DNA of 64,000 bases from contig OY969916.1 in assembly GCA_963704535.1 (NCBI GenBank), positions 5,208,001 to 5,272,000 of the forward strand, read 5' to 3'. The notes beneath the pieces are model-generated. The model ran no database searches, was not told where the DNA came from, and was given only the letters and a program-made list of their open reading frames with translations. The stretch is from G963704535 sp963704535. Lineage in GTDB: Bacteria > Chloroflexota > Chloroflexia > Chloroflexales > Roseiflexaceae. A program made the position numbers and the translations under genes. The first letter of the stretch is position 1. Every line of letters starts with the position of its first letter. Below, piece after piece: positions 19,894 to 28,526 of the stretch.

Positions 19894-20845
19894 TCCGCCC
19901 TCCGCGTCCCTCATCACGCCCAATCGCCCGCCGGGCCTTCTGCAAGTCGCTCTCGTACTTCAGCAGCACGCTCATCGTGGAGTCGAGCGTGGCGCGGTCG
20001 AGGTGTTTGGCATTCAGCTCGACCAGCGCGCGGGCCCAGTCGATCGTCTCCGAGACGCTGGGGTGCTTCTTCAGGTCCAGCCCGCGCAGCCGCTGCACCA
20101 GCTCGACCGCCTGGTGGGCCAGCCTGGGCGGCAGGCCGGGCACTTTCAGTTTGACGATCTGGAGCTCGGCCTCCAGCTGCGGGTAGTCGATATACAGGTA
20201 CAGGCAGCGGCGCTTGAGCGCCTCGGAGAGCTCGCGCGTGTTGTTGCTGGTGAGCAGCACGACCGGCTGGTGCCTGGCCTTGATCGTGCCCAAGCTCGGG
20301 GACGCTGACCTGGAAGTCGCTCAGGACTTCGAGCAGGAAGGCCTCGAACTCGGCGTCGGCGCGGTCGATCTCGTCGATCAGCAGGGTGACAGGGCTGCTC
20401 GCTGGTGATCGCCCGCAGCAGCGGGCGCGGCAGCAGGAAGCGGCTGGAAAAGAACACGTCCTCCTCGGCGGCCAGCCGATCGGCCGCCTCGCCCAGCGTC
20501 TGCGCGCCGGCCAGCAGGTCGTTGAGCTTGTCGCGCAGCAGCTGGGTGTAGAGCAGCTGCTTGGCGTACTCCCACTCATACAGCGCCTTGGTCTCGTCCA
20601 GCCCCTCGTAGCATTGCAGCCGGATCAGCTCGCGTCCGGCTGGCGGCGGCCCATGCCTTGGCCAGCTCGGTCTTGCCGACACCGGCGGGGCCTTCGGCCA
20701 GCACCGGCTTGCCCAGCCGCTCGGCCAGGAACATCACGGTCGCGATCTCGTCGGTGGCGATATACTGCTGGGCGCCGAGCGCCTCGCGCACGTCGCCGAT
20801 GGCGTTGAACACGTTGGATGCCTTTCTTGTGAAGAAGAATTGCAT
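19889..20845 (-). pseudogene. MoxR-family AAA+ ATPase, three +1 frameshifts
   Basis: Cytoplasmic AAA+ ATPase, expected length about 317 aa. Walker A EGPAGVGKTELAKAW is in the first frame. GRELIRLQCYEGLDE and YTQLLRDKLNDLL follow in the second. Walker B LLIDEIDRADAEFEAFLLEV comes in the third, and LLTSNNTRELSEALKRRCLYL (sensor 1 and arginine finger) in the fourth. Deleting one base at each of about 20641, 20391 and 20288 fuses these into a normal MoxR protein. The downstream CoxE-like gene is its usual functional partner. An AT-rich repeat separates the two and contributes the stop codon. The gene is probably real, with sequencing insertions; decay is less likely because every motif is intact. 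Confidence 0.85.
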
Positions 20846-20865
20846 AATCGTGCCTGACAGGGTGA

Positions 20866-20973
20866 CACGATGACAAGATGACCGGGTGACAAGGTGATTC
20901 TCTAGCCCATTTCGCCTCGCTCACTCCTCACCCTTTCACCCCTTCACCCCCTCATCTTGTCATCTTGTCACGA
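20866..20973. repeat. R6 GTGACAAG/ATGACAAG inverted repeat
   Basis: Left arm units GTGACACGATGACAAGATGAC; right arm CTCATCTTGTCATCTTGTCAC. Its right end supplies the TGA stop of the metallophosphoesterase gene at 20968-20970. Other copies are at 23719-23760 and 63178-63203. Confidence 0.8.
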
Positions 20974-21867
20974 CGGTCGTCCAAACACGGTATGCACCAG
21001 CGTCCCGGCTATATCGTCGGTGTCGAGTGATACCGCCTGGAAGCGGCGCGGGTCGTGGCCTGGGTTAATGCACCAGGTCGAGCCGAGTTGCACCGCGTAG
21101 TGCCCGCTCATCTGCGGCGCCTCGTGAATGTGGCCGTGCAGGGTCAGCGGCGGCGCGCGCTGCTCGATGAACGCGCGCAGCGCGCGGCTGCCGACGTGCT
21201 TCTGGCGCGGCATCTGGTCGAGCGGCGTATCGGCGGGCGGCGTGTGGCAGACATAGATCGTGCGCGCCGGGTCGCTCCGCTGGGCCAGCGCGTCCAGCGC
21301 CTCGGCGATGCTCGGCTGCGCGCTGATCGCCGGCCCTTTGATCGGCCGGATCTCGCCGCCCCAGCTTGTGTAGGCCATCCCAAAGCTGAACGGCGGCAGC
21401 GGCCCGTCGTCGCGCCGCTCGTAGTCTTTGATGCTGAAGGGCGTCAGCGGCACGCAGGCGTAGCCGGCGAGCCAGAGGCCCCTCTCCTCTTGAGCCGCAC
21501 CCGCGCCGGGGAGCGGGGAGTCGGGCTGCGCCGAATCCAGGGTGTAAACACGCTCGTGCAGCGGGTGGACCAGCCCGTCGGCCTCCATCTCGTCCAGCAC
21601 GGCGATGGCGGCGGCCCAGTCGTCGTTGCCGGGCAGCAGGTAGACCGCAACGCCAGGGTGGGCCGCGCGAAACTCCTCCAGCAGCGGCCGGAGCTTACTA
21701 TGGATAAAGCCGCGCTGTAGCTCGATCGCGCTCTGGAGCTTGATCGCGTGGGGCAGCAGGTCGCCGCCGACGAGGGCGGCACGCGCGCCGGTGGCCGCCG
21801 CCAGGTCAAGCAGCGATCGGTAGGACTCGATATCGCCGTGCAGGTCGGCGGTGTAAACCAGACGCAT
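20968..21867 (-). CDS. Calcineurin-like metallophosphoesterase
   Basis: Predicted cytoplasmic two-metal phosphoesterase of 299 aa. The five family motifs are present: TADLHGD near residue 6, GGDLLPH near 34, LPGNDD near 84, VCHTPP near 210 and LHGHIHEAP near 239. The family covers phosphodiesterases, phosphatases and protein phosphatases, and the substrate cannot be inferred. The ATG at 21867 begins directly at the conserved first strand, so the start is well placed. It stands alone between a convergent repeat and an R1 element. Confidence 0.85.
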   Translation of the reverse strand: MRLVYTADLHGDIESYRSLLDLAAATGARAALVGGDLLPHAIKLQSAIELQRGFIHSKLRPLLEEFRAAHPGVAVYLLPGNDDWAAAIAVLDEMEADGLVHPLHERVYTLDSAQPDSPLPGAGAAQEERGLWLAGYACVPLTPFSIKDYERRDDGPLPPFSFGMAYTSWGGEIRPIKGPAISAQPSIAEALDALAQRSDPARTIYVCHTPPADTPLDQMPRQKHVGSRALRAFIEQRAPPLTLHGHIHEAPQMSGHYAVQLGSTWCINPGHDPRRFQAVSLDTDDIAGTLVHTVFGRPS

Positions 21868-21883
21868 CGATATCCCCAGGGCT

Positions 21884-21985
21884 GAGAGGCTGTCTGAAAG
21901 GGGGGAGTTTGAGGGGGACCGCCCCTCAAGAATCCCTTTCCACCAGGGAACTCCGGCGGCAGATGATCTTTCAAACAGGCTCTGA
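21884..21985. repeat. R1 element with terminal inverted repeats
   Basis: About 100 bases. Ends are GAGAGGCTGTCTGAAAG and CTTTCAAACAGGCTCTGAG; the inner palindrome is GAGTTTGAGGGGG against CCCCTCAAGAA. It has the structure of a miniature inverted-repeat element. Confidence 0.75.
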
Positions 21986-22058
21986 GAGCGGAACGCCGAA
22001 TATTATAACATGCGAGGGGCCGCCGTGCCGGGACGGCCCGTTCAATGCTGCCAGCGCA

Positions 22059-22727
22059 TCATCCACTGGGTTCTACTATCGTATAACTGAGCCACCACCA
22101 GCGCCGGCCCATTGTGATCTGGAGATCGTCGGCAGCCGGCACAAGGATCGCGGAGAGTTCGTCGGCGGTGTAGTAATTCTTAATAATTGTGTACTGGCCG
22201 CCGTCGGGCAGCGTGCGGATCTCATAGGTGTTGGGGTCTTCGGGGGCCGTGATCAGCGGATCGGTATCATCGGCACGGCGCTGGTTATCGCCAAGAAAGA
22301 CCACCGCTCCGGGACCTAACCGGGCATGCCAGTGGGTCAGGAACCGTGCCAGGTGCGCCTTGGGAACATGCGAGAACCATTGCATCGCCAGCCCGGCCGT
22401 AAAATCGCCCGCGACCCGTTCCGGGTGGTAGGCATCGCCGGGGAGCACCGTGACATTGGGGAATGAGAGCAGTTTGTGGCGGGCCAGCGCGAGCATGCTG
22501 GGGGCAACATCGGTAGCGGTGACGTGCCGGGCGACCTCGGCCGCGTGAGCGGTCCAGTGGCCGGTGCCGCAGGCAAGCTCCAGGACGTGCCGGTCGCGCA
22601 GCGCCGTGTGCAGCGCGCCGACCATCTCGCGAATCCATGGTCGAGGTGTCCCCGCATACCCGGTATCGTAGATCGATGCGCGAGCATCATAGTAGTCGTA
22701 TAGCACGTCGCGGTGTGGGTCTTCCAT
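22059..22727 (-). CDS. Class I SAM-dependent methyltransferase
   Basis: Cytoplasmic methyltransferase of 222 aa. ATG 22727 follows AGGTGGAGGTGCC, a good ribosome site; the longer open frame to 23063 runs through an R1 repeat and is not coding. SAM-binding motif I reads VLELACGTGHWTAHAAE (about residues 48-64), followed by motif II VTATDVAPSML and a motif IV region GDFTAGLAMQWFSHV. The ending WWWLSYTIVEPSG is typical of small-molecule methyltransferases with an N-terminal YDARASIYD lid. The acceptor is unknown, and the isolated location gives no clue. Confidence 0.85.
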   Translation of the reverse strand: MEDPHRDVLYDYYDARASIYDTGYAGTPRPWIREMVGALHTALRDRHVLELACGTGHWTAHAAEVARHVTATDVAPSMLALARHKLLSFPNVTVLPGDAYHPERVAGDFTAGLAMQWFSHVPKAHLARFLTHWHARLGPGAVVFLGDNQRRADDTDPLITAPEDPNTYEIRTLPDGGQYTIIKNYYTADELSAILVPAADDLQITMGRRWWWLSYTIVEPSG

Positions 22728-22742
22728 GGCACCTCCACCTAG

Positions 22743-22832
22743 ATCTGAGAAGGGGGAGTTTGAGGGGCAGCCCCTCAAGAACCCCTTTCCACCACAGAGC
22801 GCGAGTAACACGCGAACCTTTTCAGACAGCTT
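22743..22832. repeat. R1 element upstream of the methyltransferase
   Basis: Core GGGGAGTTTGAGGGG against CCCCTCAAGAACCCC, ending CCTTTTCAGACAGCTTCC. It lies in the divergent region between the methyltransferase and rex. Confidence 0.7.
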
Positions 22833-22888
22833 CCTATAATAGCATGATCGAGATGACGAGATTGTGATGCTGCACACGTTCGGCAACC

Positions 22889-22918
22889 TTGACAAGCCAG
22901 CCGACTTAGTGCTACACT
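22889..22918 (+). promoter_or_regulatory. rex promoter
   Basis: Consensus -35 TTGACA at 22889-22894 and TACACT at 22913-22918, spacer 18 bases, about 65 bases before the rex start. A loose dyad TTGTG...CACAC at 22862-22876 just upstream resembles Rex half-sites but has the wrong spacing, so autoregulation is unproven. Confidence 0.6.
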
Positions 22919-22982
22919 TCACGACCAGAACTCTCCCGCAACGCTGGCCCACGTTGGCCCGATAGAAGGCTCGGAGGAATGT

Positions 22983-23642
22983 GTGGATCGGATGGAAACC
23001 CCCCCTGACGTCGTCATTCGCCGCCTTCCGCTCTACGCGCGCAGCCTGCGCTATTTGCTTCAAGAGGGCGTCACCTCGGTATCGTCGCAGGAGCTTGGCG
23101 AGCGCATCAATGTGACCGCGGCACAGATCCGCAAGGATCTCTCCTACTTCGGCGAGTTCGGCAAGCAGGGGATCGGCTACGATGTCGAGAAGCTGCTCAA
23201 CCAGATCGAGCGGATTCTGGGCCTGAACCAGGAGTGGCCGGTCGCGCTGATCGGCGTCGGCCCGCTCGGCCAGGCGATCGCCCGCTACGAGGGGTTCCGC
23301 AGCCAGGGCATCCGCATCGCCGCGCTATTCGACAACGACCCGAACAAGATCGGCTCCGAGATCAACGGTCTGACGATCCTGGACGATGATCAGATCGCGC
23401 GTGTGGTCCGCGAGCAGGATATCAAGCTGGCGATCGTGGCCGTCCCCGCCACGCGGGCGCAGGAGGTGGCCGATCTGCTGGTGTCGGCCGGCGTGCGCGC
23501 CATCCTGAACTACGCGCCGATGGTCATCCAGGTGCCGGAGGACACGGTCTGGGTGCGGCATATCGACCCGGTCGCCGTGCTGCACAGCATGACGTATTAC
23601 CTGGCGCGCGAGGAAGAAAAAGAAACCCCACAGCCGAAGTAA
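22983..23642 (+). CDS. rex: Redox-sensing transcriptional repressor Rex
   Basis: Homodimeric DNA-binding repressor that senses the NADH/NAD+ ratio and controls fermentative and respiratory genes. It has 219 aa, the normal length. The N-terminal winged helix (about residues 10-75) includes SSQELGERINVTAAQIRKDL and YFGEFGKQGIGY, nearly invariant in Rex. The Rossmann domain begins LIGVGPLGQAIARY (GxGxxG) and the swapped C-terminal helix is LHSMTYYLARE. GTG 22983 is preferred because GGAGG lies five bases upstream; an ATG at 22992 is possible. It is monocistronic with its own promoter. Confidence 0.97.
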   Translation: MDRMETPPDVVIRRLPLYARSLRYLLQEGVTSVSSQELGERINVTAAQIRKDLSYFGEFGKQGIGYDVEKLLNQIERILGLNQEWPVALIGVGPLGQAIARYEGFRSQGIRIAALFDNDPNKIGSEINGLTILDDDQIARVVREQDIKLAIVAVPATRAQEVADLLVSAGVRAILNYAPMVIQVPEDTVWVRHIDPVAVLHSMTYYLAREEEKETPQPK

Positions 23643-23654
23643 CTCACAGCTCAC

Positions 23655-23760
23655 TGAGGATGGAGGATAGAGGATGGAGGATGGAAGATAGCTCTCCAAC
23701 ACCCTTCCGTCCTCATAGACGCTCCGTCATCTTGTCATCTTGTCACCTTGTCATTTTGAC
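23655..23760. repeat. Iterated GGATGGAGGATAG and R6 repeats between rex and mscS-like gene
   Basis: GGATGGAGGATAGAGGATGG units at 23655-23690 are followed by CATCTTGTCATCTTGTCACC at about 23729. The R6 part supplies the TGA stop of the convergent MscS gene at 23751-23753. Confidence 0.7.
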
Positions 23761-24575
23761 TGGTCGCCCGCCGCCTCACCCTCGACCGTAACCCCTTGCT
23801 TCTCAAGCGCCCGCCGGGCTGCCCCAATCACTTCCGTCGCGACCGTGTCGCGGTCGTGCTGGCGCTCATCGACCCAGAACCGCAGCTCGATCTTCAGGAC
23901 CTTCTCGTCGAAATCGAGGGCCACGACCTCTGCTGGCGGGTCGGCGGCGACGCCCGGCGTGCCGGCCACCCCCTGCGAGAGCGCGGGACGGGCACGCTCC
24001 AGGTTGACCTCGCGCGGCACCCGCAGGAGTACCACCCGGCGGCGCAGATTGTAGCGGCTGCGGTTGACGATCGCGGTGGTGTAGACATCGGCGTTGGGGA
24101 TCTGCACCTCGTCGCCGTCCTCGGTCTTGAGCACCGTCGCGCGGAGCTGGATCTCGACGACTTGCCCCTCGAAGCCGCTGATCTTGACCTTATCGCCGAT
24201 CCGAAACGGCCGCAGCATCAGCAGCAGCACCCCGGCGGCGAACTGCTTGACGATGTCCTGGAGCGCGAAGCCGATCACGATCCCGACGATCCCCAGCCCG
24301 GCGACGAAGCTGATCACGGCGTCGTTCAGGCCGAGCCGGCCCAGGACCAGCAGGGTGCCGAGCAGCAGCACGCCAATGCGGGCCATGCGGCTAAGGAGAT
24401 CGCCGATCTCGCGCGGGGCTTTGGTGCGCCCCGAGAGGTGGCGCACGATGCCCTGGATGCGCCGGGACATGACGATCGTGATCACGAGGATCAGCGCGAT
24501 CAGGGCGAGTTCGGGCACAAACTCGAACAGGTCGTTCATCCACTCGTCGAGCATCTGCTGGAGTTTCGGGTCCAT
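23751..24575 (-). CDS. Small-conductance mechanosensitive channel (MscS family)
   Basis: Inner-membrane channel that opens under membrane tension to release osmolytes, 274 aa. Three membrane segments lie at about residues 20-38, 62-82 and 88-110. The pore helix matches the MscS signature: AGLGIVGIVIGFALQDIVKQFAAGV is the Gly/Ala-rich TM3. The beta domain follows with RPFRIGDKVKISGFEGQVVEI and LRATVLKTEDGDEVQIPNADV, then an alpha/beta domain to the end. The ribosome site GGAGAGG precedes ATG 24575. Length and motifs fit the short MscS class. Confidence 0.93.
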   Translation of the reverse strand: MDPKLQQMLDEWMNDLFEFVPELALIALILVITIVMSRRIQGIVRHLSGRTKAPREIGDLLSRMARIGVLLLGTLLVLGRLGLNDAVISFVAGLGIVGIVIGFALQDIVKQFAAGVLLLMLRPFRIGDKVKISGFEGQVVEIQLRATVLKTEDGDEVQIPNADVYTTAIVNRSRYNLRRRVVLLRVPREVNLERARPALSQGVAGTPGVAADPPAEVVALDFDEKVLKIELRFWVDERQHDRDTVATEVIGAARRALEKQGVTVEGEAAGDQSK

Positions 24576-24708
24576 ACGCCTCTCCCCAAAGCTGACGGCT
24601 ACACCAGGCGTCTATTGTAATCGAGAAATCCCGGTGGCCCGCGTGTTGCTGTGCTCTGAGTGCGGCACTGTGGAGGGCGACGAGTGTTATAATGCGCAAT
24701 CGTACATT

Positions 24709-24812
24709 CTTAGAGATTGTCTGAAATGTTGATCTGCCGCTCGTAGTCCGTGGTGGGAAGGGGATCCTTGAGGGGCGACCCCCTCAAACTCCCCCTTTTC
24801 AGACAGCCTCTT
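24709..24812. repeat. R1 element with terminal inverted repeats
   Basis: Ends TAGAGATTGTCTGAAA and TTTCAGACAGCCTCTT; inner arms CCTTGAGGGG and CCCCTCAAACTCCC. It lies 25 bases upstream of the flavin reductase start, so it could also influence that gene. Confidence 0.75.
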
Positions 24813-24836
24813 CATCACAAATCGTAGGACGGTTCT

Positions 24837-25307
24837 ATGCCAATCGACGAATATCGGTTCCGGCAGGCGATGGGCCATTTCGCCAGCGGCGTGACGGTGG
24901 TAACGGCCAAGCACGCCGATCATTATTATGGGATGACCGTCAGCTCGTTTTCGTCGCTCTCGCTCAAGCCCCCGCTGGTGCTGATCTGTATCGATAGGGG
25001 AGTGAACACCCACGATGCGATCAAGGAGTCGGGCAATTTCGTGGTGAATGTCCTGGCGAAGCGGCAGGAGCACCTTTCGCGCCGCTTCGCCACCAGCGAG
25101 AACGACAAGTTCACCGGCGTCGCCTGGCACATCGGCCAGCTTGGGCTGCCGGTGCTCGAAGGGGTGCTGGCGGTGATCGAGTGCCGCCTCTCGCAAACCC
25201 TGGACGGCGGCGACCACACCATCTTTATCGGCGAGGTGATGGACGCCGAAGTGACCGAGGGCACGCCGCTGCTCTACTATCGGCGCGGGTATCACGAGCT
25301 GAAGTAG
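24837..25307 (+). CDS. FMN-binding flavin reductase family protein
   Basis: Soluble flavin:NAD(P)H oxidoreductase of 156 aa, the usual size of the DIM6/HpaC-like family that supplies reduced flavin to monooxygenases. The family pattern is clear: FASGVTVVTAKHADHYYGMTVSSFSSLSLKPPLVLICI holds the FMN-binding strand-turn and SFSSLSLKPP motif. NFVVNVLAKRQEHLSRRFA and GGDHTIFIGEVMDAEV also match. No monooxygenase is adjacent; the P450 at 28.9 kb does not normally use such a partner. The stop codon TAG is the first triplet of an R5 repeat. Confidence 0.88.
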   Translation: MPIDEYRFRQAMGHFASGVTVVTAKHADHYYGMTVSSFSSLSLKPPLVLICIDRGVNTHDAIKESGNFVVNVLAKRQEHLSRRFATSENDKFTGVAWHIGQLGLPVLEGVLAVIECRLSQTLDGGDHTIFIGEVMDAEVTEGTPLLYYRRGYHELK

Positions 25308-25458
25308 AGATTGGAGATTGGAGATTAGAGATTCTTGGGAGCTTTACAGTTCTGGAAAAAAGGGGGGTTGAGGGGGCAGCCCCCTCAGTCTCCCCCCACC
25401 CAGATTGTAAAGTAGAACAGCCTCACCCGAAACCTTGTCTAATCTCTAATCTCCGAAA
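25305..25458. repeat. R5 arms flanking a nested R1-type hairpin
   Basis: TAGAGATTGGAGATTGGAGA at 25305 and its mirror CTAATCTCTAATCTCC at about 25439-25454 enclose an ACTTTACA-subfamily R1 hairpin at 25341-25415. One repeat appears to sit inside another. The left arm provides the stop of the flavin reductase. Confidence 0.75.
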
Positions 25459-25472
25459 TGCGAGGAGAGAAG

Positions 25473-27662
25473 ATGACACCAAAAATCCATCTGGCGCTCG
25501 CGATCCACAATCACCAGCCGGTCGGCAACTTCGACCATGTGTTCGAGCAGGCGTACCACGAGGCGTATCTCCCGTTTGCGGAGACGCTGGAGCGCCACCC
25601 CGGCGTGCGTATGGCGTTCCACTACACCGGGCCGGTGTTCGACTGGCTGCTGGAGCACAAGCCGGAGCTGCTTGAGCGGGTGCGGGCGATGGTGCAGCGC
25701 GGCCAGCTTGAGATCATCGGCGGCGCCTACTACGAGGCGATCCTGGTCGCGATCCCCGACGCCGACAAACACGCCCAACTCCGCAAGCTCTCCGACCGCA
25801 TAGCCGAGTACTTCGGCCACCGGCCCACCGGCATGTGGCTGGCCGAGCGCGTCTGGGAGCCCTACTTGCCGCTGCCGATCTCGCGGGCCGGGCTGTCGTG
25901 GGCACTGGTGGATGATACGCACTTCAAGAGCGTCGGCCTGGATGACGCCGACCTGTTTGGCTACTACGTGACCGAGGAGCAGGGCCAGACCCTCAAGCTG
26001 TTCGGCACGTCCAAGCAACTGCGCTACCTCATCCCGTGGAGCCCGGTCGAGGAGGTGATCGCGTATCTGCGCTCGGAGGCCACCGAGGATGGCGCCAAGG
26101 TGGCCGTGATGGGCGATGACGGCGAGAAGTTCGGCCACTGGCCGGGCACCTACGCCCACTGCTACGAGCGCGGCTGGCTCGACCAGTTCTTCGCGGCGAT
26201 CGAGGCCAATAGCGACTGGCTGGTCACCATCCCGCCCGGCGAGTACGCTCGCCGCTTTCCGGCGATCGGCCGGGTGTATCTGCCGACGGCCTCCTACGCC
26301 GAGATGCTCGATTGGGCGCTACCGGCCCAGATGTCCCACGAGATCCATCACATGCGCCGCGAGCTGGAGGAGCGGCGCGACCACGGCGACACCGAGGCGA
26401 CCGCGCTGCTGCGCTACATGCGCGGCGGGCTGTGGCGCTCGTTTATGGTCAAGTACCCCGAGATCAACGTCATGCACAAGAAGATGCTGGCCGTCCACGA
26501 GCTGGTCCACGCGCTACCCGACAGCCCCGCCCGGCACGAGGCGCTCGACCATCTGCTGGCCGGCCAGTCCAACGACGCCTATTGGCATGGGGTCTTCGGC
26601 GGCATCTACTATAGCCACATCCGCGGCGCGGTCTACGATCACCTGCTGCTGGCCGAGAACCTGGCCGACGTGGCTGCCGGTCGCCTGCACGACTGGGTCA
26701 GCGTGGCCCAGGACGACATCGACAAGGACTCGCTGCCGGAGCTGATCATTCGCAGCTCGGCCCAGAACCTATACCTAGCACCCCACCGCGGCGGCATGCT
26801 GTTCGAGTGGGATTGGCGGGCCAGGCACTTCAACCTGGCCGCCGCGCTCAGCCGGCGCCCAGAAGGGTACCACCAGCAGCTCCGTGAGGCGCTGGCCGAG
26901 GGCACGGTTCGGCTCTACGACCCGGAGCTGGCCAACCAGGAACTGGAGAACATCCACGGCGCCGGCGTCAAGGTCAAGGAGCTGGGGCTCGAAGAGCGGC
27001 TGCACTATGACTGGTACCAGCGCTACAGCCTGATCGACCATTTCCTGGCTCTCGGCACGACGCTGGACGACTTCGCCCGCGCGCAATTCGAGGACCAGGG
27101 CGACTTCATCCTGGGCGACTACGCGGTCGAGGCGCGCGTACACGGCAGCAGCGCGACGGCGACGCTCGTGCGCGACGGCTCGGTCCGGGCTGGGGCTGCG
27201 GCGCTGCCGGTGCGCGTCGAGAAGACGCTGATGCTTGAGAGCGGCCGGCCCGAGCTGCGAGTGCGCTACCAGATCACCAACAATGGCGAGACGCGCCTGG
27301 CCGCCCGCTTTGGCTCCGAGCAGAACTTCGCGCTGCACGCCGGCCACGGCTACGGCTGCTACTACCGTATCCCGACCGGCGGCGAGGACGCGCCGCTGGA
27401 GGACTACCTGGATTCGCAGGGCGAGACCGCCGGCGCCGACGCGATCTCGATGACGCTGGAGTACCGGGCCATGCGGGTCGAGATGCGCTGGGACAAGCCG
27501 GCGCTGCTGTGGCGCACGCCCGTCGAGACGGTCGTGTACTCGCTGGAGGGCTTTGAGCGCGCCTACCAGTCATCGTGCGTGCTGCCGCTGTGGGAGCTGG
27601 ACCTGGCGCCAGGGGAGGCTTGGGAGGTGGAGCTGAGATTCAACCTGGTGGCCCTGGAATAG
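25473..27662 (+). CDS. Glycoside hydrolase family 57 (4-alpha-glucanotransferase/amylase type)
   Basis: Cytoplasmic alpha-glucan enzyme of 729 aa; ATG 25473 is chosen because AGGAGAG lies just upstream. GH57 motifs are in order: HNHQP at residues 12-16, GGAYYEAIL at 83-91, WLAERVWEP at 122-130 and MGDDGEKFG at 213-221. By position E125 is the nucleophile and D215 or D216 the acid, matching the 4-alpha-glucanotransferase of Thermococcus litoralis (E123, D214). The C-terminal half (about 380-729) is the beta-sandwich region found in glucanotransferases of this family. It probably remodels glycogen or maltodextrin. The UspA gene follows after 15 bases. Confidence 0.93.
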   Translation: MTPKIHLALAIHNHQPVGNFDHVFEQAYHEAYLPFAETLERHPGVRMAFHYTGPVFDWLLEHKPELLERVRAMVQRGQLEIIGGAYYEAILVAIPDADKHAQLRKLSDRIAEYFGHRPTGMWLAERVWEPYLPLPISRAGLSWALVDDTHFKSVGLDDADLFGYYVTEEQGQTLKLFGTSKQLRYLIPWSPVEEVIAYLRSEATEDGAKVAVMGDDGEKFGHWPGTYAHCYERGWLDQFFAAIEANSDWLVTIPPGEYARRFPAIGRVYLPTASYAEMLDWALPAQMSHEIHHMRRELEERRDHGDTEATALLRYMRGGLWRSFMVKYPEINVMHKKMLAVHELVHALPDSPARHEALDHLLAGQSNDAYWHGVFGGIYYSHIRGAVYDHLLLAENLADVAAGRLHDWVSVAQDDIDKDSLPELIIRSSAQNLYLAPHRGGMLFEWDWRARHFNLAAALSRRPEGYHQQLREALAEGTVRLYDPELANQELENIHGAGVKVKELGLEERLHYDWYQRYSLIDHFLALGTTLDDFARAQFEDQGDFILGDYAVEARVHGSSATATLVRDGSVRAGAAALPVRVEKTLMLESGRPELRVRYQITNNGETRLAARFGSEQNFALHAGHGYGCYYRIPTGGEDAPLEDYLDSQGETAGADAISMTLEYRAMRVEMRWDKPALLWRTPVETVVYSLEGFERAYQSSCVLPLWELDLAPGEAWEVELRFNLVALE

Positions 27663-27677
27663 CAGGAGGCTACTGCC

Positions 27678-28124
27678 ATGTACCAACGAATCATGCTGCC
27701 GCTCGACGGCTCCGACCTGGCCCAGACCGCCCTGCCCCACGCGCTGGAGCTGTGCCGCGGCCTGGGGGCCACGCTGGTGCTACTCTACGTGCGCGACCCG
27801 CGCTCGGGCAGCACCGAGGCAGCGCGGCGCTACCTGGAGTATGTGCGTACGCAGCACAATAGCTCCGGCGTGCCGATCGAGATCGTGGTGCGCGAGGGGC
27901 CGGTGGCGGCGGCGATCATCGAGGCCGCCGACGTGGAGCGCGCCGACGTGATCGCGATGGCGACCCACGGGCGCAGCGGCCTCCAGCGCGCCGTCTACGG
28001 CAGCGTCGCCGAGCAGGTGCTGCGCGGGTCGAGCAAGCCGGTGCTGCTGGTGCGCGTCCCCGGCGCCACCGTCGAGGAGCCTACGGCGGCCGGCCCAGTG
28101 CGGAGCCGGACGCTGCCCACCTAA
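27678..28124 (+). CDS. Universal stress protein UspA family
   Basis: Small cytoplasmic ATP-binding stress protein of 148 aa. MYQRIMLPLDGSDLAQTALP starts the fold, and ATHGRSGLQRAVYGSVAEQVLRGSSKPVLLVR carries the G-2x-G-9x-G-S/T nucleotide-binding pattern, so it belongs to the ATP-binding subclass. An AGGAGG ribosome site precedes the ATG, and it is probably cotranscribed with the GH57 gene. The tail after residue 135 is low-complexity. Its TAA stop coincides with the left end of the first R1 copy. Confidence 0.93.
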   Translation: MYQRIMLPLDGSDLAQTALPHALELCRGLGATLVLLYVRDPRSGSTEAARRYLEYVRTQHNSSGVPIEIVVREGPVAAAIIEAADVERADVIAMATHGRSGLQRAVYGSVAEQVLRGSSKPVLLVRVPGATVEEPTAAGPVRSRTLPT

Positions 28125-28453
28125 GAGGCTGTCTGAAAAGGGGGGAGTTTGAGGGGGGTCGCCCCCTCAAGAACCCCTTTTCACCACGGACTACGAGCTG
28201 AAAAGGGGGAGTTTGAGGGGGTCGCCCCCTCAAGAACCCCTTTCCACCACTGACTACGATCTGAAAAGGGGGAGTTTGAGGGGGTCGCCCCCTCAAGAAC
28301 CCCTTTTCACCACGGACTACGATCTGAAAAGGGGGAGTTTGAGGGGGTCGCCCCCTCAAGAACCCCTTTCCACCACGGACTACGATCTGAAAAGGGGGAG
28401 TTTGAGGGGGCCGCCCCCTCAAGAACCCCTTTTCACCACGGACTACGAGCGGC
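28122..28453. repeat. Five tandem R1 palindromes
   Basis: Five head-to-tail copies with a period of about 62 bases. Each contains AAAAGGGGGAGTTTGAGGGG, a GTCG-type loop, CCCCCTCAAGAACCCCTTT and a conserved linker CCACGGACTACGATCTG. The linker is nearly identical in every copy, so this is tandem amplification and not a CRISPR array. It starts at the uspA stop codon. Confidence 0.92.
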
Positions 28454-28455
28454 AG

Positions 28456-28500
28456 TCTAGAGATTGGAGATTGTCAGCCAATCTCCAATCTCCAATCTTT
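28456..28500. repeat. R5 GATTGGAGATT palindrome
   Basis: AGAGATTGGAGATTG and its mirror CAATCTCCAATCTCCAATCT with a short loop, just after the tandem R1 block and 27 bases before the next start codon. Confidence 0.7.
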
Positions 28501-28526
28501 CGGTTTGCAAGCGAAAGGCGATCTTG

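Noticed and set aside
22862..22876. Rex operator upstream of rex
   Set aside because: TTGTG and CACAC half-sites are six bases apart instead of the eight in the known Rex site, so I do not claim it.
22728..23063. Longer N-terminus for the methyltransferase (334 codons)
   Set aside because: The extension runs through an R1 repeat and the rex promoter; a strong ribosome site precedes ATG 22727.
28122..28453. Possible CRISPR array
   Set aside because: The spacers between palindromes are nearly identical and units are contiguous; there are no unique spacers and no cas genes.
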